Shown here one piece after another: positions 1 through 10,669 of a stretch of 64,000 nucleotides of DNA; within the stretch, counting starts at the first letter, position 1, and each line of letters opens with the position of its first letter. Position numbers and translations under genes: made by a program. A model generated the notes under the pieces. The model made no database searches and was not told where the DNA came from. It was given only the letters and a program-made list of their open reading frames with translations. Where the stretch lies: contig NC_016450.1 in assembly GCF_000235365.1 (NCBI RefSeq), forward strand, positions 434,001 to 498,000, in the 5' to 3' direction. The DNA is from Eremothecium cymbalariae DBVPG#7215. Its lineage: Eukaryota > Ascomycota > Saccharomycetes > Saccharomycetales > Saccharomycetaceae.

Positions 1-107
1 GCAATTCTCTCCGAATCTTTATCACTAGCCCTTCCAATTACCTGCCCAAGTCCTAAATCGATATTAAACTGAATTCGTCTTGTTTCATTAATCTTCGAGA
101 AATTCAT
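1..107 (-). CDS. 5' end of an unassigned gene, possible FHA protein (YGL081W position)
   Basis: An ATG at 107 opens a frame that runs without a stop off the left edge, giving about 35 residues. The peptide contains GQVIGRASDKDSERI. This resembles the first strands of an FHA phosphothreonine-binding domain, where a Gly-Arg-x-Ser motif precedes the binding loop. The gene beside MIY1 on this strand corresponds in S. cerevisiae order to YGL081W, an uncharacterised protein. A TATA-like stretch lies at 244-250, about 140 bases upstream. Only the N-terminus is visible, so the FHA call is inference. Confidence 0.5.
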   Translation of the reverse strand, partial: MNFSKINETRRIQFNIDLGLGQVIGRASDKDSERI

Positions 108-462
108 TCTAGATCTCACTTTTAGAAATTAGCACAAAACTGTTCGAAGTTATGATGTTCTGTCTTTACTATATTAGAGAGTCAATATTCAACCCTTTGA
201 AGATAAGAATGAACCTTCAGAGGACTATACTGTTATTTGTAAATATATAAGATATATTACATCTTATATATTATCCCTTTCCGTACATAAACGGCCCGAT
301 CCCTGAAAGGAAATCGCCTTCTTGATAATCTCTAATAAGTCCGTGTGAAGCGATGGGATATTATGAGCTATGAAGTCCAGAATAGAGCTTAGAAGGCTAT
401 TGAAGCGATCCAGGTAGCTAAGAGCAGCTATCCAGTGATTATGGAGGGTTTAGGTTACATTA
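108..462. other. Intergenic, upstream region of the left-edge gene
   Basis: This 355-base stretch lies between the start of the left-edge minus-strand gene and the stop of MIY1, so it should hold the promoter of the former and the terminator of the latter. It is AT-rich, with a TATA-like run at 244-250. I see no RNA gene or conserved short frame. Confidence 0.6.
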
Positions 463-1560
463 TTATACACATTTTACGCTTTTTGTTTTCTGTTTGCGAG
501 CAGCAGAGTTTTGAGATGGCCGACAGTTGCGATGAGATGGACTCCTGCTGTCGGCAGCCGACGAGTTGTATGATCTTTGGATGGCTCTAGCGTATTGATT
601 GTCTTCTTCCTGTTGCAGGTGTCTAGCTAGTTCCTCATCTGTTAGGAAAGCAGAGTCTGAAGGTAGTGATGGACCAGTCTGCGACTCGGATGGATCTGCA
701 AAGGGGTTAGCTGGGGCGGTTTCTGCATAGCTGGCGGCAGCAGGTACGGACGAAAGGTCTAAGCGAGTGGGGATGAATTCACCGGTGTGGAAAGTATCTC
801 CTGAGCCGTTTACAAAGGATAAAGATTGCCAAACTATGTCGGAGCGATACTTGTAGCCTAGGTCTGTGACGAGGGTGAAGAGCTCGCCATTCTGTTTGCA
901 AATGGTAGCGAAGTGATCATTTCTGAAGAGCACAGCATATGAGCCCTCCATAATAATTTGCTTAAGGTGTTGGAGGCCGTAGGTCGTCAATTGAGTTGCA
1001 CTTCTCGCAAAGAAAGATCGAAGATTCTGAGCGTCTTTGAGTATGCTGTGCTGGTGTACGGTTGGCGACATAATACCTTGTTGAATATCATGGGATTGTA
1101 CGATCAGCTTCTGAGCGTCCTCATAAGAATAGCGAGAGAGTTTCTCATAATCCTGCGGAAAGTTTTCTGGACCTAATAGCCATCCATGTACAAGACTAAC
1201 CTGGAACAGCCTAAAAAGCGACATTTCCGCACCATCAGTAAAAGAACCATCGAAGGCTGGGTTAACCGACAAACCTGTATGTAATTGCGGTAGCAACCGC
1301 AGCAGCTGATCAGTGTCCTTGTAGGACTCACCAGTGTTCTGAACAGCAATATCCGCCAACGCAGTAACCAGGTCCTGCAATTTGATCACTGGTTGCTCTA
1401 CCAACTTCTTGAGCTCTTCACTATGTTTAGAGTTATTGGGACATATGAGGAGCACATTTGACAAGGCTATCAATGCACAAGGTCCATTTTCATTTTGCAA
1501 GAGAATACGCAAGTCACGACCGTTAATGGCAACCTGCTTTGTCTCAAACTCTAGACTCAT
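463..1560 (-). CDS. MIY1: MINDY-family deubiquitinase (MIY1)
   Basis: A cysteine protease of the MINDY (FAM63) family, which in yeast trims K48-linked ubiquitin chains. The N-terminus carries the family motif NENGPCALIAL, with the predicted nucleophile Cys28. A second motif, NDHFATI, supplies the predicted catalytic His216. Near the C-terminus, DEELARHLQQEEDNQYARAI reads as a ubiquitin-interacting (MIU/UIM-like) helix. I start at the ATG at 1560 (MSLEFET); the ten upstream in-frame codons lack an ATG. The length is 365 residues. S. cerevisiae has two copies, YPL191C (MIY1) and YGL082W. The next gene, NAB3, matches YPL190C, so this is the unduplicated ancestor locus. The family call is secure. 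Confidence 0.93.
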   Translation of the reverse strand: MSLEFETKQVAINGRDLRILLQNENGPCALIALSNVLLICPNNSKHSEELKKLVEQPVIKLQDLVTALADIAVQNTGESYKDTDQLLRLLPQLHTGLSVNPAFDGSFTDGAEMSLFRLFQVSLVHGWLLGPENFPQDYEKLSRYSYEDAQKLIVQSHDIQQGIMSPTVHQHSILKDAQNLRSFFARSATQLTTYGLQHLKQIIMEGSYAVLFRNDHFATICKQNGELFTLVTDLGYKYRSDIVWQSLSFVNGSGDTFHTGEFIPTRLDLSSVPAAASYAETAPANPFADPSESQTGPSLPSDSAFLTDEELARHLQQEEDNQYARAIQRSYNSSAADSRSPSHRNCRPSQNSAARKQKTKSVKCV

Positions 1561-2194
1561 TTGCGGAACAGTCAATTGTAATTTCTGCAAGCAAAAGAGT
1601 TCCTTAATAGAGGTCTATGCTGAATAAGAGTTCTTAAAATACTGTTTATTTGATTGATATATTTTCTCATCCCTTTTCCAAGGCGCAGCGGATTCATGTT
1701 AATGCTAATATATGCACACCCACACACATTACAATTCGTTTGAAGCAAATGGAAGTGTACATGAGATCTACAGATATCTTTCAGGCCCAGAGTTAATTAT
1801 GTGATGCCTAAAGTAGTGTTAGATCGTGATTATATAAGATGTGTTTCTTGTAGCATTACAAGACAGCAACATAGAGTCGTAAATGTAGCAGGAGGGTAAT
1901 AGAGTATGATAATCTTCAAGATTAAATACATTCCCTCGAAATATACAGTATACAGACGTAAAGCATGAAGAGCTTGGAGCATTCCATTTTATTTCGAGGC
2001 CGACTGGGATTTACAAAGAGATTCATGAAAGAGAGGTTATTGTAGTCCATTAGTTTAAGGCATAGTAAATACAGTAAATGGCAAAAACAAAAAAAGGATG
2101 TGGTCAAGAAAGGTATAGACATGCAAGTTTCCAAGTAAAATCACCTTCCTAGTCTGATCTTGACAAGAGATTAAAAAAGATACATGTAGTAGAT
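1561..2194. other. Intergenic between MIY1 and NAB3
   Basis: This 634-base AT-rich stretch is the MIY1 promoter side plus the NAB3 3' region, both genes being on the minus strand. I see no RNA gene, repeat or plausible small gene in it. Confidence 0.6.
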
Positions 2195-2321
2195 TCATTT
2201 CTGCAACTGAGCAAGACTGTCTAAGAGACTTTGAACATTACTGCCAGCTTGTGGGGGTTGAGCTTGTGGCACAGAAATATGCTTTGATTGTTGTTGGTGT
2301 TGTTGGTGTTGTTGGTGTTGT

Positions 2322-2353
<32 letters not shown>

Positions 2354-4603
2354 GGGAGGTGGCGGTGGAGGTGGCGAAGCAGCCAAAACATTAGGAGTTG
2401 GTGTTGTATTAAAGCCTCCATACGGGTTGGATACATTACCACTTAGTTGTTGAGCAACGTGTTGCTGATGCTGAGGGTTATTCTGAAGTTGTTGAATTAA
2501 TCCCAACACCTGCTGTTGTTGATTAGGTTGCTGCTGCGCCATTGATAACAAACTGGAGATAACACTCTGTGGCAAGTGCTGGATTGCTGCAAGTAATTGA
2601 GATTGGTCCATCGGGCCATTTGGATGACCTGGTCCGGCAATTGGAAGTTGCTGAGGAGGGAAACCAGCATACGACTGCATGGTAGCATACTGCTGCTGTT
2701 GCTGCGGTGGAGGCGGAGGCGGAGGAGCAGCTGAAGCCATCGTTCCATAGATGGTTTGAGGAGGTATATAAGGATTTTGCTGTGGAGGAAGATTATAGCC
2801 ACTGTAAAACTGTTGCTGCTGTTGTTGTGGTTGTTGTGGTTGTTGTTGTTGACGGGGCTGTTGCTGAGGAGGCAACTTCGCACGTTGTTGCAATGGAGGA
2901 GAAATGGATCCTGGAAGAGAACTTCTTGAACTCTTCAAGTTGTTAAAGATGGCAATTGCATCTTCACACGAAACGCTTATATACTCATCAAATTTTGTTT
3001 CGCCCTGTGGACCCTTATAAAACGTTTGAATATCAACGTTTCTATTCTTATTGACCAAAATAACACCCCATACACCATCATATGCTGCATCGTTAATTAA
3101 CTTTCTCAATTCCATACGGGGCTTCAAAAATACCATATCAGTTTCCAGGCCGGAGCCATTTCTGAAACTATTGAACACCTCATTCGCGTAGGAACGATCT
3201 GCAGTTCTCTTTACCAAAATCATACATTGTGGAATACGCTTTTTGGTCTTTTTGTAATGGTTATCACTATACATATCGTCTTCCTCTCCTTGCTCGTCGA
3301 AGGGACGCTTGCTAGAAGTCACAAATGTAGAACTGCTATTAGTACCATGATCACCATGATCAAATTGCGGTCTACTGTTAGAACTTGATACTTCCAATAT
3401 TAGCTTCTTACCGAAATTTGTCTCATTTGACTCGCACTCTATAGCATCTTTCACCGATTGAGCATTATCATATTGAATGAAGCCAAACGCATTTTTTATA
3501 TTAATTTGAAAAATGTGCCCATATAGTGAGAAAATTCTAAATAGATCCTCTTTTGTGACATTTTTCAGCGGCAAGTTACCGATAAACAACCGCGATTTTG
3601 GTGGAAAGTGTTCAATTTCTGTGATCCTATTTTCCCCACGCAGATACTCGGAATACCGCTGTCTTTCTTCGGGGGTCATTGACTGCGACATATCCGGTGG
3701 AGGAAAACGTCTTCTTTTAAGTGCCTCACTTCCTTCCACTGATGTAGATTTAGATGGCATTGTAGTATCGGGATTTGAGTTCAACAAAGTGACAATTGCA
3801 AGCACCTTTTCCTGCGATGAAAGCTCCTGGAACTCAGGAAGTGATAGCATCTCACTATCAACGATATACCTCACCTGTTTCTCCAACAAGTTCTGATCTA
3901 TATCATCAGCTGTGCCTTGTTCTTTGGTTCTTGAAACCGAATCCTTGGCATCATCATCATAGCTGGCAGACGCAGCTGCAACGGCAGCTGCAGCGGTAGC
4001 TGCAATCTTGTCCTTTTTGCTAACTGTGTGGTCTAACGAGTCATCATCATTCTCCTTTTCATCATTCTCCTCAGGTACAACCTTCTCACGATGCTCTTCC
4101 GGCCCCTCATCTTCCAGAAGCTCATCATCTTCACTTCCCTCACGATTATCTGAGTTAGACTCCGTATCTTCGTCCGCAACTTCCCTGGTCACCACCCCCC
4201 CGTCCTCACCACCCCCACTATCATCATGTTCAGACTTATCCTCATAAACTTTAGACATCTCCACCTCCTCAGCTGGCTCGGCTGAATTGTCCACAACCTC
4301 CAAAATCTCCTCATCCTCATCGTCCCCACCCACCCGCTCCTTGTTATCCTCCTGCAACGGATTGTAATCCTCTTTATTCTCCATATCTTCACCCTTATCC
4401 TGCTCCTCTAAACCATCACCACCTACCTCATCATCATACACTCCGGAAATATCACTTTCACCGCTGGCTGACCTCTGTTTCTCCTCCTGTGGCTCGCCTT
4501 TGGCCTCCTCTTTACCGCTTGACTCAGAACTATCCGAAGCAAACTCTTGATTGTTTTTCAACGCATCCATGATAGCCTTCAATTTATCACTATCCTCCGA
4601 CAT
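2195..4603 (-). CDS. NAB3: Nab3, RNA-binding termination factor
   Basis: RNA-binding subunit of the Nrd1-Nab3-Sen1 complex, which ends transcription of snoRNAs and cryptic transcripts in the nucleus. The protein has the expected three parts. Roughly residues 1-200 are very acidic (Asp/Glu/Ser). One RRM lies at about residues 335-405 (RLFIGNLPLKNV and NAFGFIQYD are the RNP motifs). The C-terminal 200 residues are Gln/Pro-rich and end in the conserved helix VQSLLDSLAQLQK. The start is the ATG at 4603 (MSEDSDKLK); upstream in-frame codons lack an ATG. The length is 802 residues, as in S. cerevisiae. The CAG/CAA repeats near 2290-2350 encode polyglutamine and probably vary in length between strains. 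The neighbours match YPL191C and YPL189C-A. Confidence 0.97.
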
Positions 4604-5293
4604 CGTTCCCTGTAAAACAACTAACAAGTAACAATATGAACAGCTTATTCGACTGCTATAATCCCTTTGCCGTCTGCTGAAGAGAGAATGAGATGGTTTT
4701 TAAAACCTGAAGGATCTTTCATGTGAAAGGTGGCAACGAAATAAAATAATATAAGCTATCATAAAATACGTAAATCACTGTGGACGTCCAAACTTAGAAC
4801 TCTGCAAGGCGGGAATGCACATCAATGGAGTTGAGTAGCGGTCCTCCGATCCATCTGCCTGCTCTGCTGGTGCCTCTGGAGGGTGGAGACGGTAGGTAAG
4901 GTTTGTGAAGTCTATTATACAAGTGCTGGTATATATATATAAATAATAATAATAATAATAATAATAGGCGTACACTGCAGCGCAGCGCACTGGACGTTAT
5001 TCACAGGAATTATGAGCAGAGGTGAAGTATCTCTCCGAAACTAGTCATAGATGAAGAGCCCAGGAGTGTTGATGTTTTTATAGGATGTGTACTACGGGAG
5101 CGGAGGGCGTTCATCGAGATGTGTAAGTCGCAGACGGAACACATCGTCAAAGTGCATCGCACGTGAACTATATGCAGGTTGTGCAAGCAACATAAATAAA
5201 TAAACCAGATAAACCTGACAGAGGAGCTGAAACAATGGTGTTTAGTAACACTTGCCCATTTTCAGGAAGGCACATGTTTTTTCTTTCTTTCCT
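4604..5293. other. Intergenic upstream of NAB3
   Basis: This 690-base region holds the NAB3 promoter and the 3' side of COA2. It contains a TA run followed by an AAT trinucleotide microsatellite near 4941-4967. Short open frames here are low-complexity and I do not support them. Confidence 0.6.
4941..4967. repeat. AAT/ATA trinucleotide microsatellite
   Basis: About eight to nine tandem AAT units follow a short (TA)n run in the NAB3 upstream region. It is noncoding and expected to be length-polymorphic. Confidence 0.85.
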
Positions 5294-5509
5294 TCAACCC
5301 TGGTTGACGAACTTGGGTTCAAGTTCTTTCTCTTGCTGGACCTGACGATGCTGATTGTAAGATTCTTCATGCAACGGGGAATCTGAGTCTAATGAGCGTG
5401 CTGGACAGGGAAGTATGGAACCCAGTGCAACACTGGAAAATGCAACAAGAAACGTGGTCATAAAAAGTTTGTTGGTAACGTTGATTCTTGTGGCAGCTTT
5501 CATATGCAT
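5294..5509 (-). CDS. COA2: Coa2-like cytochrome oxidase assembly factor
   Basis: A 71-residue protein with an N-terminal basic stretch, one hydrophobic segment (about residues 15-31) followed by LPCPARS, and a polar tail. The size, the single membrane-like segment and the exact position fit COA2 (YPL189C-A), which lies between NAB3 and GUP2 in S. cerevisiae. Coa2 is a small mitochondrial inner-membrane protein that helps Cox1 mature. Two Met codons are close together (MHM), so the start could be codon 1 or 3. An ATTGG (CCAAT) element lies about 250 bases upstream, which would suit a respiratory gene under the Hap complex. The assignment rests on synteny and shape more than on sequence identity. 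Confidence 0.7.
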   Translation of the reverse strand: MHMKAATRINVTNKLFMTTFLVAFSSVALGSILPCPARSLDSDSPLHEESYNQHRQVQQEKELEPKFVNQG

Positions 5510-5851
5510 CTTCTGTGTTGGTGCGATATACTCATCAGCCTGATACCATTCAAAAAAACAAACAAGAACACACGTTTATACTTGAGTTTGTTCTCTAATA
5601 AAGCCTGGGAAATTGATAGCTGATTAAGTCTCTCCAATCGGTCTATGGATGTGACGATGTGCTTCTTCTTCTGTCCTGTCTGTTTGGTAATAATATATTT
5701 TAGCCTTTTTCAATAATAAGGAATGCAAAAAAGCTGTGCGCTGGTAATCAGCGCACGCGCCATTGGTCGGAGAAATCGGCCTGATTTTAGCGTCGACAGA
5801 AAATTCCGAATGTGTGCGCGTGGTGTTATATTATGTAACCAGCGAGGGCCA
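5510..5851. promoter_or_regulatory. COA2 upstream region with inverted repeat and CCAAT element
   Basis: This 342-base gap separates the SCY1 stop from the COA2 start. It contains an inverted repeat at 5736-5756 (arms GTGCGCTG and CAGCGCAC, 5-base loop). An ATTGGT CCAAT-type element, the Hap2/3/4/5 site, starts near 5762. Neither has been tested; the CCAAT reading is inferred from COA2's role in respiration. Confidence 0.4.
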
Positions 5852-8267
5852 TCATATTAGACCCTCTGTATTATCAGCAGCAGTACCCGGAGGGGGAGTG
5901 CTTGAATGACGTTTGTTGGGCTGCAGAAGAGACATTGAGAAGCCTGGTGGCAGGTTCGAGGGATTTGGCGCAGGTGCTGGGGGTGCTCCGTTAATGCTGC
6001 CGGCATTGGATGTGATAGACGAAGAGTTGGGTGACACAAAAACGTCGAAATCGTCATCTGGTGGGGCTGTTAGAGCGTTGGCAGCAGGAGCGGGAGCCGT
6101 GTTGGTAGTATTCGTGGCGGTATATTTGCGGGGAGAGCCACGGGTGGGTCTGGTACGATTGGATTGAGTAATACCCTTGGTGAGGACCAAGGGTTTAGGG
6201 TTTGACTTGGGTGTTGTTGATGTAGTAGGAATAGGAGAACTGTATGTGTTGCTAGATTTTGAAGAATTAATATTAGAGGGGTTTTTTGGATTAAGTGTTG
6301 GTACGTTGCTACCAGTCTTCGAATCCCGGTTGTCCTGGGTGATAGGTAATATAGGTTTGTTAATGACGTTTGCAAAGTCGTCAGAATTGGACGTTTTGGT
6401 TTTAGAGGTATCTTTCTTCAATGTTTCAAGATGGGACCTTTGAATCTTGCGAGAAATGTTGTTTATGACTTCCGTATACTGTGAATATTGGGTTGGATCG
6501 AGTGTCTTGGCCATAGAGAAGTTCCAAATCAAGGGGAGTATGTGTTCAACGATGGTTTCGTCATTTTGGATGAGATCTGGTAGTGTTTTGAACAGCTCCA
6601 TAAACTTCATGAGCACTCTTGGGTCCCGAGTTTTCATCACCTTGATTAGTGGTACCAATTCGTCCATAAACGTAAATTTGTCGAGAGTTTTGGTGCTTAG
6701 CATCTCTTGGAAGCTGGCGATGCATGACAGTTTAACGGTCAAACTCGTGGTCTTCACAAAAAGGTCGGAGACTAGCGGGAAGAGATAGCGCTTTATGGTA
6801 GCAAACCCGAGAGCTTCCAATATCACCTTTAATTTGGCCAATAAGTTTTCTTGTAGCACAACTGCAGGGTCACCTGATAGTTTAAGAACATGACTACATA
6901 GTGGCTTCAACAATTGCTCAGCAAACACTTCTTGCTTAAGTTTACTTTTTAGAATTTCGAGATTGGTGATAAAGCATACGGCTGCATTTTCCAATAAAAT
7001 GCCAAAGTTAGTTGTTGATATCAAATGAGGAGTAACCTTCTCATTGAACGTGAGTTGGGATAACGACTGCCCAATCTGAATGCTGATATGCAAACTCAAG
7101 TTTAGACATTTTGAGTTGATATCATTGGAAGAACAACAGCGATCGAGGAGCTCCAAGAGAGCCGACAGAAATTTTCTTTGCAATAGTTGTGTGGGGAATT
7201 GCGGAAGCAACTTTGAAAGACCATCTAAGAAGGTGACTAAGTCTTCAGTAGACTTTGTGGGTAATTCATCAAGAAACAATAAAGTCTTCACCAACGGGTC
7301 ATCGAATATTTCTGAGTTTATAAACTCTGTAATATTATCATATCTAGAATAAAGATCTCTATTCAACAATTTAGGCATTACAAACCTCAATTTTTCAGAT
7401 ACTCTGTTAAATATATTATCCCATGACATATTAACCAACTTCCGTTCAAACTTCCTGTATTCATCTTGGTAGTAACTTGAAGAATTCTCACAATTTAAAA
7501 GATTTTTCCCATAGTACAAAAAGTATATCAATGCTCCTAATGAGAAATAATCGCTCTTCGGCGACAATGTACTTTCAAATACAACCTCTGGAGCCGTGTA
7601 ATCTAAATCAAATCATAAATGGCGGCACTCTAGGATCGTACTGAGGCATGAAATATTCTGCGGTGTTTGTCGATGGAGGAAGCTTCACTAAGTGACCGAG
7701 CCCAGATACTTTCCAATCCGAGTTTTCATTCACAAACACAGAGTTTGGGTGTAATTCTAGGTGCACAGAACTAGCCTTGTTGTGAATAAAATCTAAAGCT
7801 TGCGAGATCTGTAAGATGCCCCTTTGAATAACCACACTTTGGGAATTATTACTCAATATATCTTGCTCGCCATCGTATCCCTGATAGATTGAAAACAAAG
7901 ACCCAGAAACATACTCTGTCACAAACATAAAATTCTTAGAGTGTTCCTCGAGTGGGGCCATTAAAGTTAAAATTGTCGGATGCTTCAATTTTGCCAAGTT
8001 ACTAACCTGATTCCTCAGCACATCATAAGCATCTGACAACAACAGCCTATCACCAGCTGAGGACTTAGAATGAATGATACCATAGTTCAAAAGATAATTC
8101 TCAAATTTCTTCTTATCGAAAATGAAAACTGAAACTCTTGTTGGCATATTCGAAGTAGAAAATTTGGCCCTACCTGTATGCACAGACCAAGGCTCCACCA
8201 TAAAAGTTGGAGATGAAGAATACGAGTAATTGGCAGCAATCCCCGATTTACTCGACCAAAAACCCAT
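5852..8267 (-). CDS. SCY1: Scy1-like pseudokinase, interrupted by one frameshift
   Basis: SCY1 homolog: an N-terminal kinase-like domain followed by HEAT-type helices and a low-complexity Ser/Thr/Pro/Asn tail, as in the SCYL family that acts in Golgi and endosome trafficking. The catalytic motifs are degenerate. HRDLKPEN is replaced by HLELHPNS and DFG by SGLG, so it should be catalytically dead. Codons run from the ATG at 8267 to a TGA at 7608. Homology continues directly in another frame with DLDYTAPEVVFE, and that frame then stays open to 5852. Skipping one T in the ATTTGATTTAG stretch near 7605-7612 restores one protein of about 800 residues. The break may be an error in the sequence or a real mutation. 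The gene matches YGL083W in position and strand. Confidence 0.88.
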
Positions 8268-8820
8268 TTTAACAACCTCAGATTAACCTATTATTTCCGA
8301 GGTTTCTTAAATCAACAAAACCTCGCAAGTTTTAATATAATGAAGCGAACTGCCCTTGTACCTTATTTAATAAAACTCTGTCTTCTTAAAAAATGCCTAA
8401 TCTAACAGAATCCAAACCAACCTCAACTTCTATGGATGCTTGTTGGCTCTTCAAAAGGAACTGTTTTCCCATCTAACAAAACAGGTGTACTTCGTAGCTT
8501 ACAGCCTTACAGATAGAAGAGATTCATCGTACCCCAATAATAAAAATTGTCTAAAAATGCGCAAGCCCGGAATCGAACCGGGGGCCCAACGATGGCAACG
8601 TTGGATTTTACCACTAAACCACTTGCGCTCGGATATTAATGTAATTCGTCTAATTAAAAGAGAAGTACGTGATAACATAGGTATCATGTGACATTAATTT
8701 CTTTCGTGTCAAAAGTTTTATTCTGACCACTGACTTTAAGACCACTAGACATATAACTGCTACTAGATCCCCTACTATAAGGCAGCTATATTCCGTACAG
8801 GGTGGTTTAACAGATTTACA
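8268..8820. other. Divergent SCY1/GUP1 intergenic region containing a tRNA gene
   Basis: This 553-base region separates the divergently transcribed SCY1 and GUP1. Apart from tRNA-Gly(GCC) at 8558-8628 I see only AT-rich sequence. Open frames that cross the tRNA are chance. Confidence 0.6.
8558..8628 (-). tRNA. tRNA-Gly(GCC)
   Basis: A 71-base cloverleaf on the minus strand. The acceptor arms are GCGCAAG and CTTGCGC with discriminator A. The D-arm is TGGTTTAGTGGTA, the anticodon stem CAACG/CGTTG encloses loop TTGCCAT (anticodon GCC), and the T-arm contains GGTTCGATTCC. No intron. A run of five T on the coding strand at 8557-8553 is the Pol III terminator. Confidence 0.97.
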
Positions 8821-10605
8821 ATGTTAACAGGGAATATGGAGGCACCAACGAAGAATTGGATTAGCCTGCTTTTTTCGTTGGAGTCATTAGATGCGAGGCT
8901 AGCACCTCCAAAAGATGTTAAACGAAGACAACAGATTAGTTTGAATGCTGGTAAATCAAGATGGAATACATTGGAGTTTTGGTTATACTATTTAGTATTC
9001 ATAATTGTAATACCGCTAATGTTTAAGACAGGTATGGATGCATCTAATGAGTTGAATCCGAATTATCCGAAGTATGAGCGATTGTTAAGTGATGGTTGGT
9101 TATTCGGTCGCAAAGTCGATAACAGTGACGATCAATACAGATTTTTCAGGGATAACTTTTTGTTGTTGCTAGGTTTAATGTTAGGTCACACTTCCATCAA
9201 GAAATGTGTAATTCATTTTTCTTCTATTAAACCTGTAACGTTTGATTTTGGTTTTGGTTTGGTGTTCATAAGTGCAGCTCATGGGGTTAATGCATTAAGA
9301 GTACTTGTTCACTTGTTCGCAATGTTTAGCATTGTTAAGATGTTCAAGAAACAAAGGAGATTGGCAACCATATTATCGTGGACATATGGTATTGGAACAC
9401 TTTTCTTTAATAATAGCTATAAGTCGTATCCTTTTGGGAGTATTCTATCAATATTATCATTTCTTGATACCTCCTACAAGGGTCTTATTGGAAGATGGGA
9501 TGTGTTTTTCAATTTTACGCTATTGAGAATGTTATCTTTTAATATGGATTATTTAGAGAGATGGCACAATGTCAATCAGAAGGAGAGATTGACAACTCCT
9601 ACGCTTTATGAAAATGATGATACCTCTGCAAGCACAAAGAACCATGAATTAGTGTCTCTTGCTCCTATTCGAGAAAATGCATTTAGTGAAGAAATATTAG
9701 ATGAACGTTCTCGCTTAGTAGCTCCCCATAGCTTACGAGACTACTCTATCAAAAATTATCTCGCCTATGTTACTTACACACCATTATTCATTGCTGGCCC
9801 AATCATTACGTTTAATGACTACCTATACCAAAGTTGTCACACGCTACCTTCTATCGCTGGTCACAGAATTGTGCGATACGCATTAAACTTGACATGTTGT
9901 TTATTAACCATGGAATTCCTACTTCATTTCATGTATGTGGTTGCGGTCTCCAAAACGAAAGCGTGGGCTGGTGATACCCCATTTCAATTGTCTATGATAG
10001 GACTCTTTAATTTGAATGTAATCTGGTTGAAGCTATTGATTCCCTGGAGGTTATTTCGATTGTGGGCAATGCTTGATGGCATCGACCCACCAGAGAATAT
10101 GATTAGGAGTGTTGACAATAATTATAGTGCATTGGCGTTTTGGAGAGCATGGCATAGATCATACAACAAGTGGGTTGTACGGTATATTTATATCCCTTTG
10201 GGAGGATCTTCTAATAGACTTTTGACTTCTCTAGCTGTCTTTTCCTTTGTGGCTATATGGCATGATATTGAAATGAGATTATTATTGTGGGGCTGGTTAA
10301 TTGTCTTGTTTTTATTTCCTGAAATTCTTGCAACTAAATACTTCGGCAAATATTCTAAGGAAAGTTGGTACAGAAGTTTATGTGGAGTTGGCTGTGTTTT
10401 CAATCTGTGGTTGATGATGATTGCAAATTTGTTTGGGTTTTGTTTAGGATCTTCTGGCACTATGCAATTACTCAAAGATATATTCAGTACTCAAGATGGA
10501 ATTGTCTTCTTCTTTTGTGCTAATACAGCTATATATGTTGCAGTTCAAGTCATGTTCGAACAAAGAGAACACGAGAAAAGGCAGGGCATAAACGTAAAGT
10601 GCTGA
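8821..10605 (+). CDS. GUP1: Gup1, membrane-bound O-acyltransferase
   Basis: A multi-pass MBOAT protein of 594 residues. In S. cerevisiae Gup1 sits in the ER and adds a long acyl chain to GPI-anchor lipids; it was first found through glycerol uptake. Conserved family blocks are seen: RYERLLSDGWLFGRKVDNSD near the N-terminus, FIAGPIITFNDY in the middle, and the catalytic region WRAWHRSYNKWVVRYIYIPL followed by FVAIWHDIE, whose His is the predicted catalytic residue. Many hydrophobic helices lie between. The start is the ATG at 8821. S. cerevisiae has the pair GUP1 (YGL084C) and GUP2 (YPL189W); only one copy exists here. Confidence 0.97.
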   Translation: MLTGNMEAPTKNWISLLFSLESLDARLAPPKDVKRRQQISLNAGKSRWNTLEFWLYYLVFIIVIPLMFKTGMDASNELNPNYPKYERLLSDGWLFGRKVDNSDDQYRFFRDNFLLLLGLMLGHTSIKKCVIHFSSIKPVTFDFGFGLVFISAAHGVNALRVLVHLFAMFSIVKMFKKQRRLATILSWTYGIGTLFFNNSYKSYPFGSILSILSFLDTSYKGLIGRWDVFFNFTLLRMLSFNMDYLERWHNVNQKERLTTPTLYENDDTSASTKNHELVSLAPIRENAFSEEILDERSRLVAPHSLRDYSIKNYLAYVTYTPLFIAGPIITFNDYLYQSCHTLPSIAGHRIVRYALNLTCCLLTMEFLLHFMYVVAVSKTKAWAGDTPFQLSMIGLFNLNVIWLKLLIPWRLFRLWAMLDGIDPPENMIRSVDNNYSALAFWRAWHRSYNKWVVRYIYIPLGGSSNRLLTSLAVFSFVAIWHDIEMRLLLWGWLIVLFLFPEILATKYFGKYSKESWYRSLCGVGCVFNLWLMMIANLFGFCLGSSGTMQLLKDIFSTQDGIVFFFCANTAIYVAVQVMFEQREHEKRQGINVKC

Positions 10606-10669
10606 AATTAAATATACATGAAAAAAAAATCTATAATATATCCACTATTCTGTTTATAATAGACTTATT

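Noticed and set aside
8499..8687. Short frames crossing the tRNA-Gly gene on both strands
   Set aside because: A complete tRNA explains the sequence.
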